DNA of 64,000 nucleotides. Origin: Myxococcales bacterium (lineage in GTDB: Bacteria; Myxococcota_A; Polyangia; Polyangiales; Polyangiaceae). Below the pieces are notes generated by a model that did no database searches, was not told the origin of the DNA, and saw only the letters and a list, made by a program, of their open reading frames with translations. Shown piece by piece: positions 8,859-18,558 of this stretch. Position 1 is the first letter of the stretch, and each line of letters starts with the position of its first letter. The stretch is taken from assembly GCA_025359105.1 (NCBI GenBank), contig JANYHK010000047.1, positions 1 through 64,000 on the forward strand, read 5' to 3'. The position numbers and the translations under genes were made by a program.

Positions 8859-9833
8859 GTGCCGGAGGAACGTCCTCAAACCGAGCAAATTCGAATCCAG
8901 GGTGGCGGCGGCCGCGTGCTGGCGCTGATCCCGGTGCTCGTCGCCGTGCTCGCCTTCGCCCTGATGGTCCCCCGGTCGACCGCGGCCGAAGCGATCCCGC
9001 TCCCGGTGGTCGACGAGCGAGTGCTGCTGGCCATCTCCGACCACGACGCCGCGGTGTCCGCGAAGGCCCAGCGGGAGGCGCTCCCCGGCACCGTGCGCGC
9101 GCTCGGCTCGTCGCTCCGCGACTTCAACGTGAAGCAGGCGCAAGACGCCGACGAGGCCACGCTCTCCATCGTGCGCAACGACTTGAACCGTGGCCTCGGG
9201 CCCGCGCTCGCCGAAGGGATCGACAAGCTCGTTGCCCTTCGCGCGGTGCAGGTCGAGGGCTTCCTGATCGAGGTGCGCCGCTTCGAGCAGACCGGCCAGG
9301 AGACGGACGAGCTGAAGGCGCTCGGCGGCCCATTCATCCGCCGCATGCGCTTCTCCGGCTGGCTCGACGCCCAGAACCACGTCGCGCTCGACGAATCGGA
9401 GCGTCGCGTCGCCTACAAGGCGACGTGGAACGGCGTCCTGTCACTCGACAGCCACCCCGAGCTCGCGCTGTCCCTCGACGAGACGCGTGTACTCTACAGG
9501 CTCTTCTTGCGCCTGCCGCACGCGCCCGAAGGCTTGCGCGATCAGCTCGACGCCGCCCGAAGAGCGGGCCCCAACGCGAAAACGTGCGCCGAGCTCGCCG
9601 GGCGCGAGAGGTTCGGGATCGAGAGCTGGCGCCTCGAGAAGATCAAGAAGCTCGCCGCGCTCGATCCCACGTACCCCCGGGACTACGCGGTCGGCGTCGC
9701 GGAGTTCCGTCGTGCGCAGTTCCCTGCCGCCGCGACCGCGTTCCGCAAGTGGCTGGAGGCGCACCCCGACGGGCCGCTCAGCCTCCGCGCGCGCAACCAC
9801 CTCAAGGCGTCGATCGAGCTCGGCGGTTACTGA
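8859..9833 (+). CDS. Membrane-anchored protein with TPR-like C-terminus, unknown function
   Basis: A 324-residue protein with a GTG start at 8859. One hydrophobic segment near residues 20-38 acts as signal or anchor, then a mainly helical body follows. The C-terminal segment YAVGVAEFRRAQFPAAATAFRKWLE looks like a single tetratricopeptide repeat. No catalytic motif is visible. It is probably an envelope protein with its domain outside the inner membrane. I do not recognise the family. Confidence 0.75.
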   Translation: MPEERPQTEQIRIQGGGGRVLALIPVLVAVLAFALMVPRSTAAEAIPLPVVDERVLLAISDHDAAVSAKAQREALPGTVRALGSSLRDFNVKQAQDADEATLSIVRNDLNRGLGPALAEGIDKLVALRAVQVEGFLIEVRRFEQTGQETDELKALGGPFIRRMRFSGWLDAQNHVALDESERRVAYKATWNGVLSLDSHPELALSLDETRVLYRLFLRLPHAPEGLRDQLDAARRAGPNAKTCAELAGRERFGIESWRLEKIKKLAALDPTYPRDYAVGVAEFRRAQFPAAATAFRKWLEAHPDGPLSLRARNHLKASIELGGY

Positions 9834-9863
9834 GGACGAGGCTTCTGGTGGGTCGCTGCCGCT

Positions 9864-10262
9864 TTACGTCCGGCAGTCGGCGAAGGCGACGTAGCAGCAG
9901 GCGTGGCCGTCGCCGCGGCGGGCGTCGCGGGTCTCGCGGGGGCTGAACGAACCGTCGCCGTTCTCCGCGCCGCAACGCTCGAAGGGCGGCGGAAACGACA
10001 CGGGCGGTGCGGCGCCCTCTTCGGGCTTGCAGGAGACCTCCCGGCGGCACCGAAGCCGGGGGGAGGGCGGCGTGGGCTCTGAAGGCAGCGGTCGAAAGAC
10101 GGTCCGCGCCGAGGCGTCGGCGCCCTGGTCGGCGAGCGCGGACGCGTCGGCGGGCACGGCGACCGGGCTCATGGGAACGGTCACAAAGGTCGCGCTGGCG
10201 CTGCATCCGCACACGAGCGCCGCCAGAGCGGGGCGGCGAAGACAGGCCAACTGCGCGATCAT
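9864..10262 (-). CDS. Small Cys-rich lipoprotein, hypothetical
   Basis: A 132-residue protein. The start at 10262 (MIAQLACLRRPALAALVCGCS) gives a short signal with Cys in a lipobox-like AALVCGC context. The C-terminal half has Cys pairs (LRCRREVSC, ERCGAENGDG, HACCYVAFADC) and an EF-hand-like NGDGSFS stretch. It probably sits on the envelope. Function unknown. It is convergent with the gene at 8859 and divergent from the response regulator. Confidence 0.6.
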   Translation of the reverse strand: MIAQLACLRRPALAALVCGCSASATFVTVPMSPVAVPADASALADQGADASARTVFRPLPSEPTPPSPRLRCRREVSCKPEEGAAPPVSFPPPFERCGAENGDGSFSPRETRDARRGDGHACCYVAFADCRT

Positions 10263-10336
10263 TTTCGGGAGTTTACATATCTTTGCAGTGCACCGGCCGC
10301 TCGTTTTCGGGACGCGTCGCACGATCGAATAGACTC

Positions 10337-11026
10337 ATGCACGACATGCGCGCCCTCCTCGTCGACGACGATCGCGATCTCGCGCGGCTTCTCCACGACT
10401 ACCTCGGACCTCACGGCGTCGAGCTCGAGCACGTCGAGACCGGCGCGATCGCGCTCGACCGCCTCGACTCTCGCGCATACGACGTCGTGCTGCTCGACGT
10501 GATGCTGCCGGGCGCGGACGGCTTCGAGGTGTGCCGGCGCATCCGCCGAAAGCACGAGGTGCCGATCGTCATGCTCACGGCGCGCGGCGAGGAGACCGAC
10601 CGCATCGTCGGCCTCGAGCTCGGCGCCGACGACTACGTCCCGAAGCCGTTCAATCCGCGCGAGCTGCTCGCCCGGGTCCGCGCCGTGATGCGCCGCGCGC
10701 GCCCCGGCGCGGTGAGCGAGCGGTTGTCGGTCGGCGACATCGACATCGACGTACCCGCCCACAAGGTGTCGCTCGCGGGCAAAGAGGTGACGCTCACGTC
10801 GTTCGAGTTCCGGCTCCTCGTCGCGCTCGCGCGCCGCGCTGGCGACACGGTGCCCCGCGAAGAGCTCGCGAGCGCGCTGAAGGGCGGCTCCTACGACCCC
10901 ACGGTCGATCGCTCGCTCGACGTGCACGTCAGCCACCTCCGCCAGAAGCTCGAGGACGACGCGCGCGAGCCGAAGCGCATCCGTACGGTGCGCGGCGTGG
11001 GGTACGTGCTGGTCCGGCCCTCGTGA
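10337..11026 (+). CDS. OmpR-family response regulator
   Basis: A 229-residue regulator. The receiver domain has the acidic pair in VDDDRD, phospho-acceptor Asp54 (VVLLDVMLPG) and Lys103 (PKPF). The C-terminal winged-helix DNA-binding domain (about 135-229) ends RKIRTVRGVGYV-like. Overall it is close to CpxR. The ATG at 10337 is the first one that fits the family. Its stop overlaps the GTG of the histidine kinase (GTGA), so the pair is coupled. Confidence 0.95.
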   Translation: MHDMRALLVDDDRDLARLLHDYLGPHGVELEHVETGAIALDRLDSRAYDVVLLDVMLPGADGFEVCRRIRRKHEVPIVMLTARGEETDRIVGLELGADDYVPKPFNPRELLARVRAVMRRARPGAVSERLSVGDIDIDVPAHKVSLAGKEVTLTSFEFRLLVALARRAGDTVPREELASALKGGSYDPTVDRSLDVHVSHLRQKLEDDAREPKRIRTVRGVGYVLVRPS

Positions 11027-12435
11027 GCCGCTTCACGGCCCGAGGCGGGGGGAGCCGTGGCCATCGGCACCCGTACGGACCTCGCCTGCGCCGGCTGAAG
11101 ACACGCCTCTTCTTGTGGTTCTTGGGGGCGATCGTGATGGCGATCGCGTCGAGCTCGGCGGTCGTTTACCTCACCCGACCGGAACAGAGCGAGGGTCCGG
11201 TGCGCGTCGTGTCGCGGACGGTGGCGGCGCGCCTGTCGCGCGAGTGGAACGATCCGCGCGCGTGCGAGGTCTACGTCGAGCACCTGCGCGAGTCGACGGG
11301 CCTCGAGCTGAAGCTGCTGCGCGATCCGGCGGCGCTGCCGCTGCACGTCGCCAAGAAGGGGGCGCGCGGCGGGCCCGTCGCCTTCACGCGCGATGGCCGC
11401 GGCTTCATCCCCATCGTGCGCGAGGGAGTCATCGTCGGCGCCGTCGAGTTCGACACCGGCAGCCCCGCCGCGCCGCACCTCTGGCGCCTCGGCGCGGCCC
11501 TTGCTGTCGCGATGCTCGTGCTCGCGATGGCCGCCGTTCGCGTGTCCCGCCAGTTCGCGCGGCCCCTCGAGCAGGTCGCCAACGCCGCCGAGCGCTTCGG
11601 CGCCGGCGACCTGTCGGCGCGCGCCGCCGTCGGCGACAAGCCGCGCCGCTGGGTGGCCAGCGAGGTCGCGGAGGTGGCCACGGCGTTCGATCGGATGGCC
11701 GGGCGCATCGAGGGGATCGTCCGCGACCAGCGCGAGCTGCTCGCTGCGATCAGCCACGAGCTGCGCTCGCCCCTCGGCCGCGCGCGCGTCGCGCTCGAGA
11801 TCGCGCGCGAGAGCCCGGGCGCCGAGAAACCGCTCGGCGACGTGGAGCGTCAGCTCGGCGAGATCGACGCGATCCTCGGCGATTTGCTCGCATCGGCGCG
11901 CGCGGGGTTGAGCGATCTGCGCGTGGAGAGGACCCGCCTCTTGCCCTGGCTGCGCGCGCGCGTGGCCGCAGAGCCGTCGCCGCCGGTCATCGAGATCCTC
12001 GCGCCCGACGCCGCGGAGGACCTCGAGGTGTCGATCGATCCGGCGCTCGTCGCCCGCGCGCTCCACAACGTCGTCGCCAACGCCAAGAACCACGGCCACC
12101 CCGACGGCGAGCCCATCGAGCTTCGCGTCGAGCTGGACCGCCCCGGCAAAGTGGCGCTGATCGTTCGCGACCGCGGCCCCGGCTTCCCGCCGGACATGCT
12201 CGGGCGGGCGTTCGAACCGTTCGTTCGGGGGGACTCGGCGCGAAGCCCGGGCGGGGGGACGGGGCTCGGGCTGGCGCTCGTCAGCCGTATCGCTGAAGCG
12301 CACCGCGGCCGCGCGTTCGCCCGCAACGTGCTTGCTCGCAGCGGTGGCAGCAGCGACGAGAGCGGCGACGGCGTCGAAGGCATGGCCGACCCGAGGGCGG
12401 GTGCCGAAGTGGGAATCGAGCTCCCCCTGCCTTGA
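11023..12435 (+). CDS. Sensor histidine kinase (CpxA-like)
   Basis: A 470-residue kinase with a GTG start inside the regulator stop. TM1 is at about 30-50, a short periplasmic sensor at about 51-152, TM2 at about 153-172, HAMP at about 173-235, and the phospho-accepting His245 in AAISHELRSPLG. The ATPase domain shows the N box NVVANAKNHG, G1 DRGPGFPP and G2 GGGTGLGLAL. It phosphorylates the regulator encoded just upstream. The signal is unknown; the CpxA-like layout suggests an envelope cue. Confidence 0.94.
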   Translation: MSRFTARGGGSRGHRHPYGPRLRRLKTRLFLWFLGAIVMAIASSSAVVYLTRPEQSEGPVRVVSRTVAARLSREWNDPRACEVYVEHLRESTGLELKLLRDPAALPLHVAKKGARGGPVAFTRDGRGFIPIVREGVIVGAVEFDTGSPAAPHLWRLGAALAVAMLVLAMAAVRVSRQFARPLEQVANAAERFGAGDLSARAAVGDKPRRWVASEVAEVATAFDRMAGRIEGIVRDQRELLAAISHELRSPLGRARVALEIARESPGAEKPLGDVERQLGEIDAILGDLLASARAGLSDLRVERTRLLPWLRARVAAEPSPPVIEILAPDAAEDLEVSIDPALVARALHNVVANAKNHGHPDGEPIELRVELDRPGKVALIVRDRGPGFPPDMLGRAFEPFVRGDSARSPGGGTGLGLALVSRIAEAHRGRAFARNVLARSGGSSDESGDGVEGMADPRAGAEVGIELPLP

Positions 12436-12459
12436 AAGTGCTACCTTCTCCTTGGGCCG

Positions 12460-13089
12460 ATGCGAGGGTTTCTCCGGTTCATGGTGTGGACGTTGGGCAT
12501 CCTGGGCGTCATCGGCCTGGTGCTCTACCTCCTCGTGTTCGACGTCTGGACGGTCCCCGGTGACGACCCTGTCGCGCTCGTCGCGATGGAGCCCACGCTC
12601 CACAACGGCGATCACCTCCTGGTCTCGCGCGGCTCCGACCTCAGGCCCGGCCACCTCGCCCGCTGCATGGACCCCGACGCCCCCGGCCGGTACGTCATCG
12701 GCCGCGTGGTCGCGAAGGCAGGCGACAGCGTCGCCGTCGACGAGACCGTCGTAGTCAACGGCAAGCGCAACCCGTCCCCTCATGCCTGCGCCGAGGGGAA
12801 GGTCAACATGCGCCACCCGGTGACGGGCGAGGACGTCGTCCTCGACTGCGGGGTGGAGGACACCGACGGCAACGAGCACCAGGTCCTGCGCGACAGGGAG
12901 CACCCGCAGGCGACGCTCAAGACGAAGGTCGAGAACGACAAGGTCTTCCTCGTCAGCGACAATCGGCACCTGCACCTCGACTCCCGGGACTACGGGCAGC
13001 TCTCCCCCTCGAGCTGCCAGCACATCGTCTACCGGCTCTGGGGCGAGTCCTATTTCGACGCCAAACGCCGCTTCACGTTCCTGTGGTAG
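12460..13089 (+). CDS. Signal peptidase I-like protein lacking the Ser/Lys dyad
   Basis: A 209-residue S26-fold protein. One N-terminal transmembrane helix (about 8-28) is followed by recognisable SPase boxes: AMEPTLHNGD (box B), VIGRVVAKAGDSV (box D) and SDNRHLHLDSRDYG (box E). The catalytic Ser position in SMEPTL is Ala42, and the general-base Lys of the family KR pair is Gly81 next to Arg82. Both catalytic residues are therefore absent, so leader peptidase activity is not expected. A binding or scaffold role is possible. The nearby two-component pair is not evidently linked. Confidence 0.82.
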   Translation: MRGFLRFMVWTLGILGVIGLVLYLLVFDVWTVPGDDPVALVAMEPTLHNGDHLLVSRGSDLRPGHLARCMDPDAPGRYVIGRVVAKAGDSVAVDETVVVNGKRNPSPHACAEGKVNMRHPVTGEDVVLDCGVEDTDGNEHQVLRDREHPQATLKTKVENDKVFLVSDNRHLHLDSRDYGQLSPSSCQHIVYRLWGESYFDAKRRFTFLW

Positions 13090-13134
13090 CGGGCGTTAGC
13101 CTTTTCGTCGGTCTTTTAGTAGCCTTCGCCGAGA

Positions 13135-14250
13135 GTGACATCGGTCGAAATCGGCATCGTTTGCATGGGCTGCGACACGTACAGCGTGATCGGTGCGCCG
13201 ACGTGTGCGATCTGCGGAAACGATCTGGCTCTCTTCCGCGCGGTTCCCGCACCTGCGCCGATCGCGCCGGTGCCCGTCTCTCTCGGTCCCGGCTCCGCCG
13301 CCTCGGCTGCGGCGTCGTCGGGACCGCCTTCGCGCCGCAACGCAGAGCCCTCTCTCTTCGACGACCCGCTTCGCCCCCGGAAGCGCCCGACCCCCGCTAG
13401 CCAGCGCGCTGTCACCGGGGCACACGACGTACGCAGTCCCGCCGCATCCCATTCCGTGGAGGAGCTCATGGAGCAAGCGAAGAACTTCATCTGCCGGTCG
13501 TGCTCGACCCCCGTGCCGATGGGACACAAATTCTGCGGACGCTGTGGCGCCGCGGTGCCGCCCGAGATCTTGAACGCCCGCACGCAGTTCTTCGGGCAGC
13601 TCCAGGCGCCGGGCAAGGCGAAGCTGATCCTCATCCGCGGCGAGGGGGTGGAGGGCCTGAGCTACCAGCTCAACGCCGAGCAGCACATCGTCGGCCGCAA
13701 TGGCCAGCTCGTCTTCCCCGACGATCCGTTCGTCTCGCCGAAGCACGCGAACCTCTTTTACCGCAGCGGCAAGCTCGTCGTCCGCGACGAGGGCTCGCTC
13801 AACGGCGTGTTCCTCCGTGTGCGCGGCACGATCGACGTCGCGCAGGGCGACGCCTTCCTCGCCGGCGAGCAGCTGTTCCGCATCGACGCGACGCCGAAGG
13901 CGAGCGACGGCCCCGCGCCGGACGGCACCTACTTCTATTCGTCGCCGAAGCACCAGAGCCCGTTCCGCATCACGCAGATCCTCCAGGGCGGCCCGCCCGG
14001 GATGACGGTGTGCGCGCGCGCGAACGGCCTGCAGATCGGCCGCGAGGGTGGCGATCTCAACTTCCCCAGCGATCTCTACATGAGCGCCTCGCACTGCAAG
14101 ATCGAGGACGTGGGCGGCAAGATCTCGCTCACCGATCTGAACAGCCGCAACGGCACCTACATCCGCCTCAAGGTGGAGCGCGAGCTCGCGCACGGGGACT
14201 ACCTGTTCATCGGCCGCAAGCTCCTCCGCGTCGAAATCACCGCGGCGTAG
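13135..14250 (+). CDS. Double zinc-ribbon, double-FHA domain protein
   Basis: A 371-residue protein with a GTG start. A first CxxC ribbon (CMGC ... CAIC) at residues 10-27 and a second (CRSC ... CGRC) near 120-140 flank an Ala/Pro-rich linker. Two forkhead-associated domains follow: about 180-250 (IVGRNGQ, SPKHANL, EGSLNGV) and about 300-365 (IGREGGD, SASHCKI, NSRNGTY). FHA domains bind phospho-threonine, so it may read out Ser/Thr kinases such as the one encoded at 18559. Cytoplasmic. The partner is unknown. Confidence 0.88.
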   Translation: MTSVEIGIVCMGCDTYSVIGAPTCAICGNDLALFRAVPAPAPIAPVPVSLGPGSAASAAASSGPPSRRNAEPSLFDDPLRPRKRPTPASQRAVTGAHDVRSPAASHSVEELMEQAKNFICRSCSTPVPMGHKFCGRCGAAVPPEILNARTQFFGQLQAPGKAKLILIRGEGVEGLSYQLNAEQHIVGRNGQLVFPDDPFVSPKHANLFYRSGKLVVRDEGSLNGVFLRVRGTIDVAQGDAFLAGEQLFRIDATPKASDGPAPDGTYFYSSPKHQSPFRITQILQGGPPGMTVCARANGLQIGREGGDLNFPSDLYMSASHCKIEDVGGKISLTDLNSRNGTYIRLKVERELAHGDYLFIGRKLLRVEITAA

Positions 14251-14286
14251 CGCGGCAGCGACCCACAACAAGGCGCGGACGCCGCG

Positions 14287-14922
14287 TCAGCGCTTCTTGC
14301 TCGGGCGCTCGGTGCCGATCGGAGGCGGCGGCGCGAGGCCGAGGGCGTGCTTCGCGACGGCGGCCACCGCCTTGAGCACCGTGCCGGGCAGCGTGTCGAT
14401 CAAGGCCTCGAGATCGATCGGCCCCTCGCTCTGCGGCATCAGCTCCGCGAAGATGACCGCGAACCTGTCGTACTTGCGCATCAGCGTGTTGAGCCGGTCG
14501 CGCAGCGAGTCGGCCTCGGGCCCCTTGGCGTCGCCGAGCATCTCGAGGGCGCGGCGCGAGAGCGCTCGCTTGTCGGCCACGACCCGCCGTAGGCGAGTGA
14601 GGTACGCGCCGATGACGACGTCCGGGTACTTTCCGCGGAGCGCGAACGAGTCGTAGCGCGCGCCGCTCTCGCGCCGTCGCTCGACGATGCCGGCGGCCTC
14701 GAGGCCGCGGAGGTTCGCGAAGATGTTGCTCTTCGAGCGCCCGAGCTCGGAGGAGAGCTCGTCCATGGACCGCGGATCGTCGGACAGATACAGCGCGGCG
14801 ACGACCTGGCCGCCGAGGCGTGTGATGCCGGGGAAGCTGTCGGCGATCTCGGCCCCGACCCCCTCGAGGAGCTCACGGCGCGCGGCGGCGACCGGGTCCG
14901 TGGGTTTCGGGTCCTTGCTCAT
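14287..14922 (-). CDS. GbsR/MarR-family winged-helix transcriptional regulator
   Basis: A 211-residue regulator. The N-terminal winged helix has SMDELSSELGRSKSNIFANLRGLEAAGIVERR and matches GbsR-type proteins. A helical C-terminal region follows, and the last 15 residues are disordered and basic (RPSKKR). GbsR relatives repress osmolyte or export genes. Here the divergent neighbour is the DUF255 gene, with about 60 bases between the starts, a likely shared control region. Confidence 0.87.
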   Translation of the reverse strand: MSKDPKPTDPVAAARRELLEGVGAEIADSFPGITRLGGQVVAALYLSDDPRSMDELSSELGRSKSNIFANLRGLEAAGIVERRRESGARYDSFALRGKYPDVVIGAYLTRLRRVVADKRALSRRALEMLGDAKGPEADSLRDRLNTLMRKYDRFAVIFAELMPQSEGPIDLEALIDTLPGTVLKAVAAVAKHALGLAPPPPIGTERPSKKR

Positions 14923-14982
14923 CGAGACGCCGGATGAACTATCACGGGTGGCGCGGCGGAAAAACGATTATGGGCCTTGGCG

Positions 14983-16992
14983 ATGAACCGCCTGGCCAGG
15001 GAAGCCTCCCCGTACCTCGTCCAGCACGCGAACAATCCGGTCGACTGGTTCCCGTGGGGCCCCGACGCCCTGGCCCGCGCGAAGGCGGAGGACAAGCCCA
15101 TCCTCCTCTCGATCGGCTACTCGGCGTGCCACTGGTGCCACGTCATGGAGCGCGAGAGCTTCGAGGACGAGGCGACCGCGAAGCTCATGAACGAGCTCTA
15201 CGTGTCGATCAAGGTCGATCGCGAAGAGCGCCCCGACCTCGATCAGATCTACCAGCTCGTCGTCCAGATCCTGGGCCGCAGCGGCGGCTGGCCGCTCACC
15301 GTCTTTCTCACGCCCGACCAGAAGCCGTTCTTCGCCGGCACGTACTACCCACCCGAAGATCGCTACGGCATGCCGAGCTTCTCCAAGGTGCTCCGCGCCG
15401 TCGCCGACGCGTACAGGGACAAGCGCGACGACGTGGTCGCGCAGGCGGACGAGCTCGCGCAGTCGATCGCCAAGGTCACCGAGGTCGACGAGGCCAAGGG
15501 CTTTCGCATGGGACCGGAGGTGCTCGAGCGCGCGGTCTTCACGCTGGGTCGGCGGTTCGACGACACGCACGGCGGCTTCGGCACGCGCCCGAAGTTCCCG
15601 AACACGATGCCGCTCGAGGCGCTCCTCCGCCGCGGCGCGCTCGACCATGACGCCGGCTCGCTCGCTCGCGTCGTCCTCGCGCTCGACGGCATGCGCACGG
15701 GCGGCGTCTACGATCACCTCGGCGGCGGCTTTCATCGCTATTCGACCGACGAGAAATGGCTCGTGCCGCACTTCGAGAAGATGCTCTACGACAACGCGCT
15801 CCTCTTGCGCCTGTACGTGGACGCGTGGCGGGCGACGAAGGAGGAGCGGTTCGCGGCGACGGCGCGTGAGATCATCGCCTACGTGGCGCGCGAGATGACG
15901 TCGCCAGAAGGCGGCTTCTTCGCGACGCAGGACGCCGACAGCGAAGGCGAGGAGGGCAAGTTCTTCGTCTGGACGCCGGCGGATCTCGACGGCCTGCTCG
16001 ACGCCGAGGAGTACGCAGCGGCGCGCGCCGCGTTCGGGATCACCGACGCCGGCAACTTCGAGGAGGGCGGCGCGACGGTGCTTTCGCTGGTGAAGGGCGC
16101 GCAGGAGCTGGCGACGCCGGAGAGCCCGGCGCTCGCGCGCGCGAAGGGGAAGATGCTGGCGGCGCGTGAGACGCGCATCAAGCCGTTCCGCGACGAGAAG
16201 ATCCTCGCGAGCTGGAACGGGCTCATGATCCGCGCGCTCGCCGACGCGGGCGCGGCGCTGGGTGACGCCGCCGCCCTCGCGAGCTCCCGGCGCGCGTTCG
16301 ACTTCGTGAAGGGCGCGCTCGTGAAGGACGGTCGCGTGCTCCGCCTCGTGAAGGACGGCGTCACGCGCGGGCCGGGATTTCTCGACGACTACTCGTTCCT
16401 CGCGGACGCAGCGCTCGAGCTCTATGAGGCGACGGGCGAGCCGTCGTACGTCGCCGTCGCGAAGGAGCTCGCAGACGCGATGCTCACGCATTTCTGGGAC
16501 GACGCGGACGCCTCGTTCTACTTCACGCCGGCCGATGGCGAGGCCCTCATCCACCGCGCCAAGGATCCGCACGATCACGCGATCCCCAGCGGCGCCGCGA
16601 TCGCGCTCGGGGTCTTGACGCGCCTCGGCGCGATGGTCGACGAGAAGTACCTGCGCCACGCCGAGCGCGGGATCGAGCGGCTCGCTGCCGCCGCGATGCA
16701 GAACCCGTTCGGATTGGGGCAGACGCTCGTGAACGTCGACCGCCTCGTTCGCGGCACCGTCGACGTGGTCCTCGTCGGCGCGCCCGACGCTCCGGCGACG
16801 CAGGCGCTCGCGAAGGTCGCATTCGAGGCGTACCTCCCGAACCGCGTCGTCGCGTGGCAGACCGGGGCGCCGCTCCTCGCCGCCGACAAGCCGGCGAAGG
16901 ACACGCCCGTCGCCTATATCTGCAGGGGCCGCACCTGCTCCGCGCCGGTCGGCACGCCGGAAGCGCTACGCGCGCTGCTCGCGTCGGGCTGA
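14983..16992 (+). CDS. DUF255 / YyaL-like thioredoxin-domain protein
   Basis: A 669-residue protein of the YyaL/SPATA20 family. The N-terminal thioredoxin-like DUF255 domain has [15 protein letters not shown] and the redox-type ACHWCHVM motif near residue 48. An (alpha/alpha)6-barrel-like region follows, related to N-acylglucosamine 2-epimerase ([31 protein letters not shown]). The function of the family is not established. The ATG at 14983 is preferred to the TTG two codons upstream. Full length, no damage seen. Confidence 0.92.
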   Translation: MNRLAREASPYLVQHANNPVDWFPWGPDALARAKAEDKPILLSIGYSACHWCHVMERESFEDEATAKLMNELYVSIKVDREERPDLDQIYQLVVQILGRSGGWPLTVFLTPDQKPFFAGTYYPPEDRYGMPSFSKVLRAVADAYRDKRDDVVAQADELAQSIAKVTEVDEAKGFRMGPEVLERAVFTLGRRFDDTHGGFGTRPKFPNTMPLEALLRRGALDHDAGSLARVVLALDGMRTGGVYDHLGGGFHRYSTDEKWLVPHFEKMLYDNALLLRLYVDAWRATKEERFAATAREIIAYVAREMTSPEGGFFATQDADSEGEEGKFFVWTPADLDGLLDAEEYAAARAAFGITDAGNFEEGGATVLSLVKGAQELATPESPALARAKGKMLAARETRIKPFRDEKILASWNGLMIRALADAGAALGDAAALASSRRAFDFVKGALVKDGRVLRLVKDGVTRGPGFLDDYSFLADAALELYEATGEPSYVAVAKELADAMLTHFWDDADASFYFTPADGEALIHRAKDPHDHAIPSGAAIALGVLTRLGAMVDEKYLRHAERGIERLAAAAMQNPFGLGQTLVNVDRLVRGTVDVVLVGAPDAPATQALAKVAFEAYLPNRVVAWQTGAPLLAADKPAKDTPVAYICRGRTCSAPVGTPEALRALLASG

Positions 16993-17016
16993 GATACCCA
17001 ACTCCTCGAGGTCGCT

Positions 17017-18390
17017 CTAACCGCGGCGCGCCGTGCGGTTCGGGCGAAAGTGTGGCGCGCCGCCGCCGCGATGCCCACCCGAAGATCGCGGCGAAACGGC
17101 CGGTGCCGCGAGCTGGGCTTCGGAGCGCAGGCGCTCGATAATCTCGGTGCTCTTGCCCCGCGCGACGAGATCGATCTCGAGCGCCTCGATGGCGGGCATC
17201 GCAAGATCCGTCCGCAAGAAGCGCCCGGCGCGACCGGCGGCGAGGCGGGGGAGGATGGCCACGATGCGGCGCAGCCCGTCCGCGATGCGCCGCGGCAGAG
17301 CGATGCGCTCCACGATGGGGTCGAGGAACTCGTACGCCGCGGCGACCGGATCGCCTGCGCCGAGCATCGACTCCGCCAGGGGCTCGTGCAGGAGCGCGGT
17401 GAAGAGGACGCCGTCGTCGAGCGGGCCGCCGCGCTGCTTGGTCTTGCGATCGATCGCATCCATGCGGCGGAAAAAGCGCGCGCCGCCGCCTTCGGTGGCG
17501 TCGTCGTCGTCAAGGTAGGCCGCCAGCTCCGGGAGCAGCACGGCCATGGCGCCGATCTCCCAGAGCAGCCACATCGACCGGTGCGCCGCGCCGCCGCGCA
17601 TGAGGCGGAGGATCTCCTCGAACAGCCGGGGCCGCGCCGCGCGGGCGAGCTCGCCGCGCTGGCCGACCATCGCGTCGTACACGTCGGGCTCGATGCCGAG
17701 GTCGAGGCGCGCCGCGAACTTGATCGCGCGGAGGAGCCGCACCGGATCTTCGCGGAAGCGGACGATCGGATCGCCGATCGTGTGGATCGTGCGCCCTTGG
17801 ATGTGCGGCATGCCGCCGCACCAGTCGAGCACCTGCCTGCGATCGAGATCGTAAAAGAGCGCGTTGATCGTGAAGTCGCGGCGGAGCGCGTCCTCGTGCG
17901 CCTCGCCGAAGACGTTGTCGCTGCGGATGAGGATATCCTCGTCGATCGCCTCGCTGTCGTCCTCGGGGGCTTCGGTCTGCGGGCTGCGGCGGAAGGTGGC
18001 GACCTCGACGACCTTGCCGCCCTGGAACAGGATGTGGGCGAGACGAAAGCGCCGCCCGATGACGCGGCAATTTCGGAAGAGACCTTTGACGTCCTCCGGT
18101 CGCGCGCTGGTCGCGATGTCGAAGTCCTTCGGCTTGCTCCCGAGGAGCAGATCGCGGACGCATCCCCCGACGAGGTAGGCCTGGAAGCCCGCGCGCTCGA
18201 GGCGGCGAACGACCTTGGCGGCGTCGGGATCGATGAGCGACTCGTCGAGGGCGACGTCGTGCCGAACGAGGCCGGTGCCATCGTGGCGTTCGGCGATCAC
18301 CTTGGCGGGGTCAGCATCACGGACGCGGGGAGCATCCTCCTCGATTCGAAAAGAGGGGAGCTCGGGTAATTCAGGAGGGGGACGGCGCAT
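17017..18390 (-). CDS. pcnB: PcnB-like poly(A) polymerase / tRNA nucleotidyltransferase family
   Basis: A 457-residue class-II nucleotidyltransferase. The head has YLVGGCVRDLLLG and the metal-binding DFDIAT (DxD), then RRFRLAHILF, which is typical of PcnB rather than CCA enzymes. RRDFTINALFYD and REDPVRLLRAIKFAARL follow. The C-terminus is basic and disordered. It probably adds poly(A) to RNA 3' ends for decay. The encoded tRNA-Arg in this window already carries CCA. The start at 18390 is the ATG nearest the conserved region with an acceptable N-terminus; no strong ribosome site is visible. Confidence 0.88.
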   Translation of the reverse strand: MRRPPPELPELPSFRIEEDAPRVRDADPAKVIAERHDGTGLVRHDVALDESLIDPDAAKVVRRLERAGFQAYLVGGCVRDLLLGSKPKDFDIATSARPEDVKGLFRNCRVIGRRFRLAHILFQGGKVVEVATFRRSPQTEAPEDDSEAIDEDILIRSDNVFGEAHEDALRRDFTINALFYDLDRRQVLDWCGGMPHIQGRTIHTIGDPIVRFREDPVRLLRAIKFAARLDLGIEPDVYDAMVGQRGELARAARPRLFEEILRLMRGGAAHRSMWLLWEIGAMAVLLPELAAYLDDDDATEGGGARFFRRMDAIDRKTKQRGGPLDDGVLFTALLHEPLAESMLGAGDPVAAAYEFLDPIVERIALPRRIADGLRRIVAILPRLAAGRAGRFLRTDLAMPAIEALEIDLVARGKSTEIIERLRSEAQLAAPAVSPRSSGGHRGGGAPHFRPNRTARRG

Positions 18391-18558
18391 GTAAGGTGGC
18401 GAATTTGGCCAGAATTTGACCGATCGTGAATGACGACCTCGCCTCGCTTTTCTTCTAGCGTTGACTGTACCAGTCGCGGCCCGTTGCCGCAATCCATCAA
18501 AACGAGCGGGGTCGAGCGGGGACGAGCAGGTGGACCGGCATGGTACACTTACAGGCAG

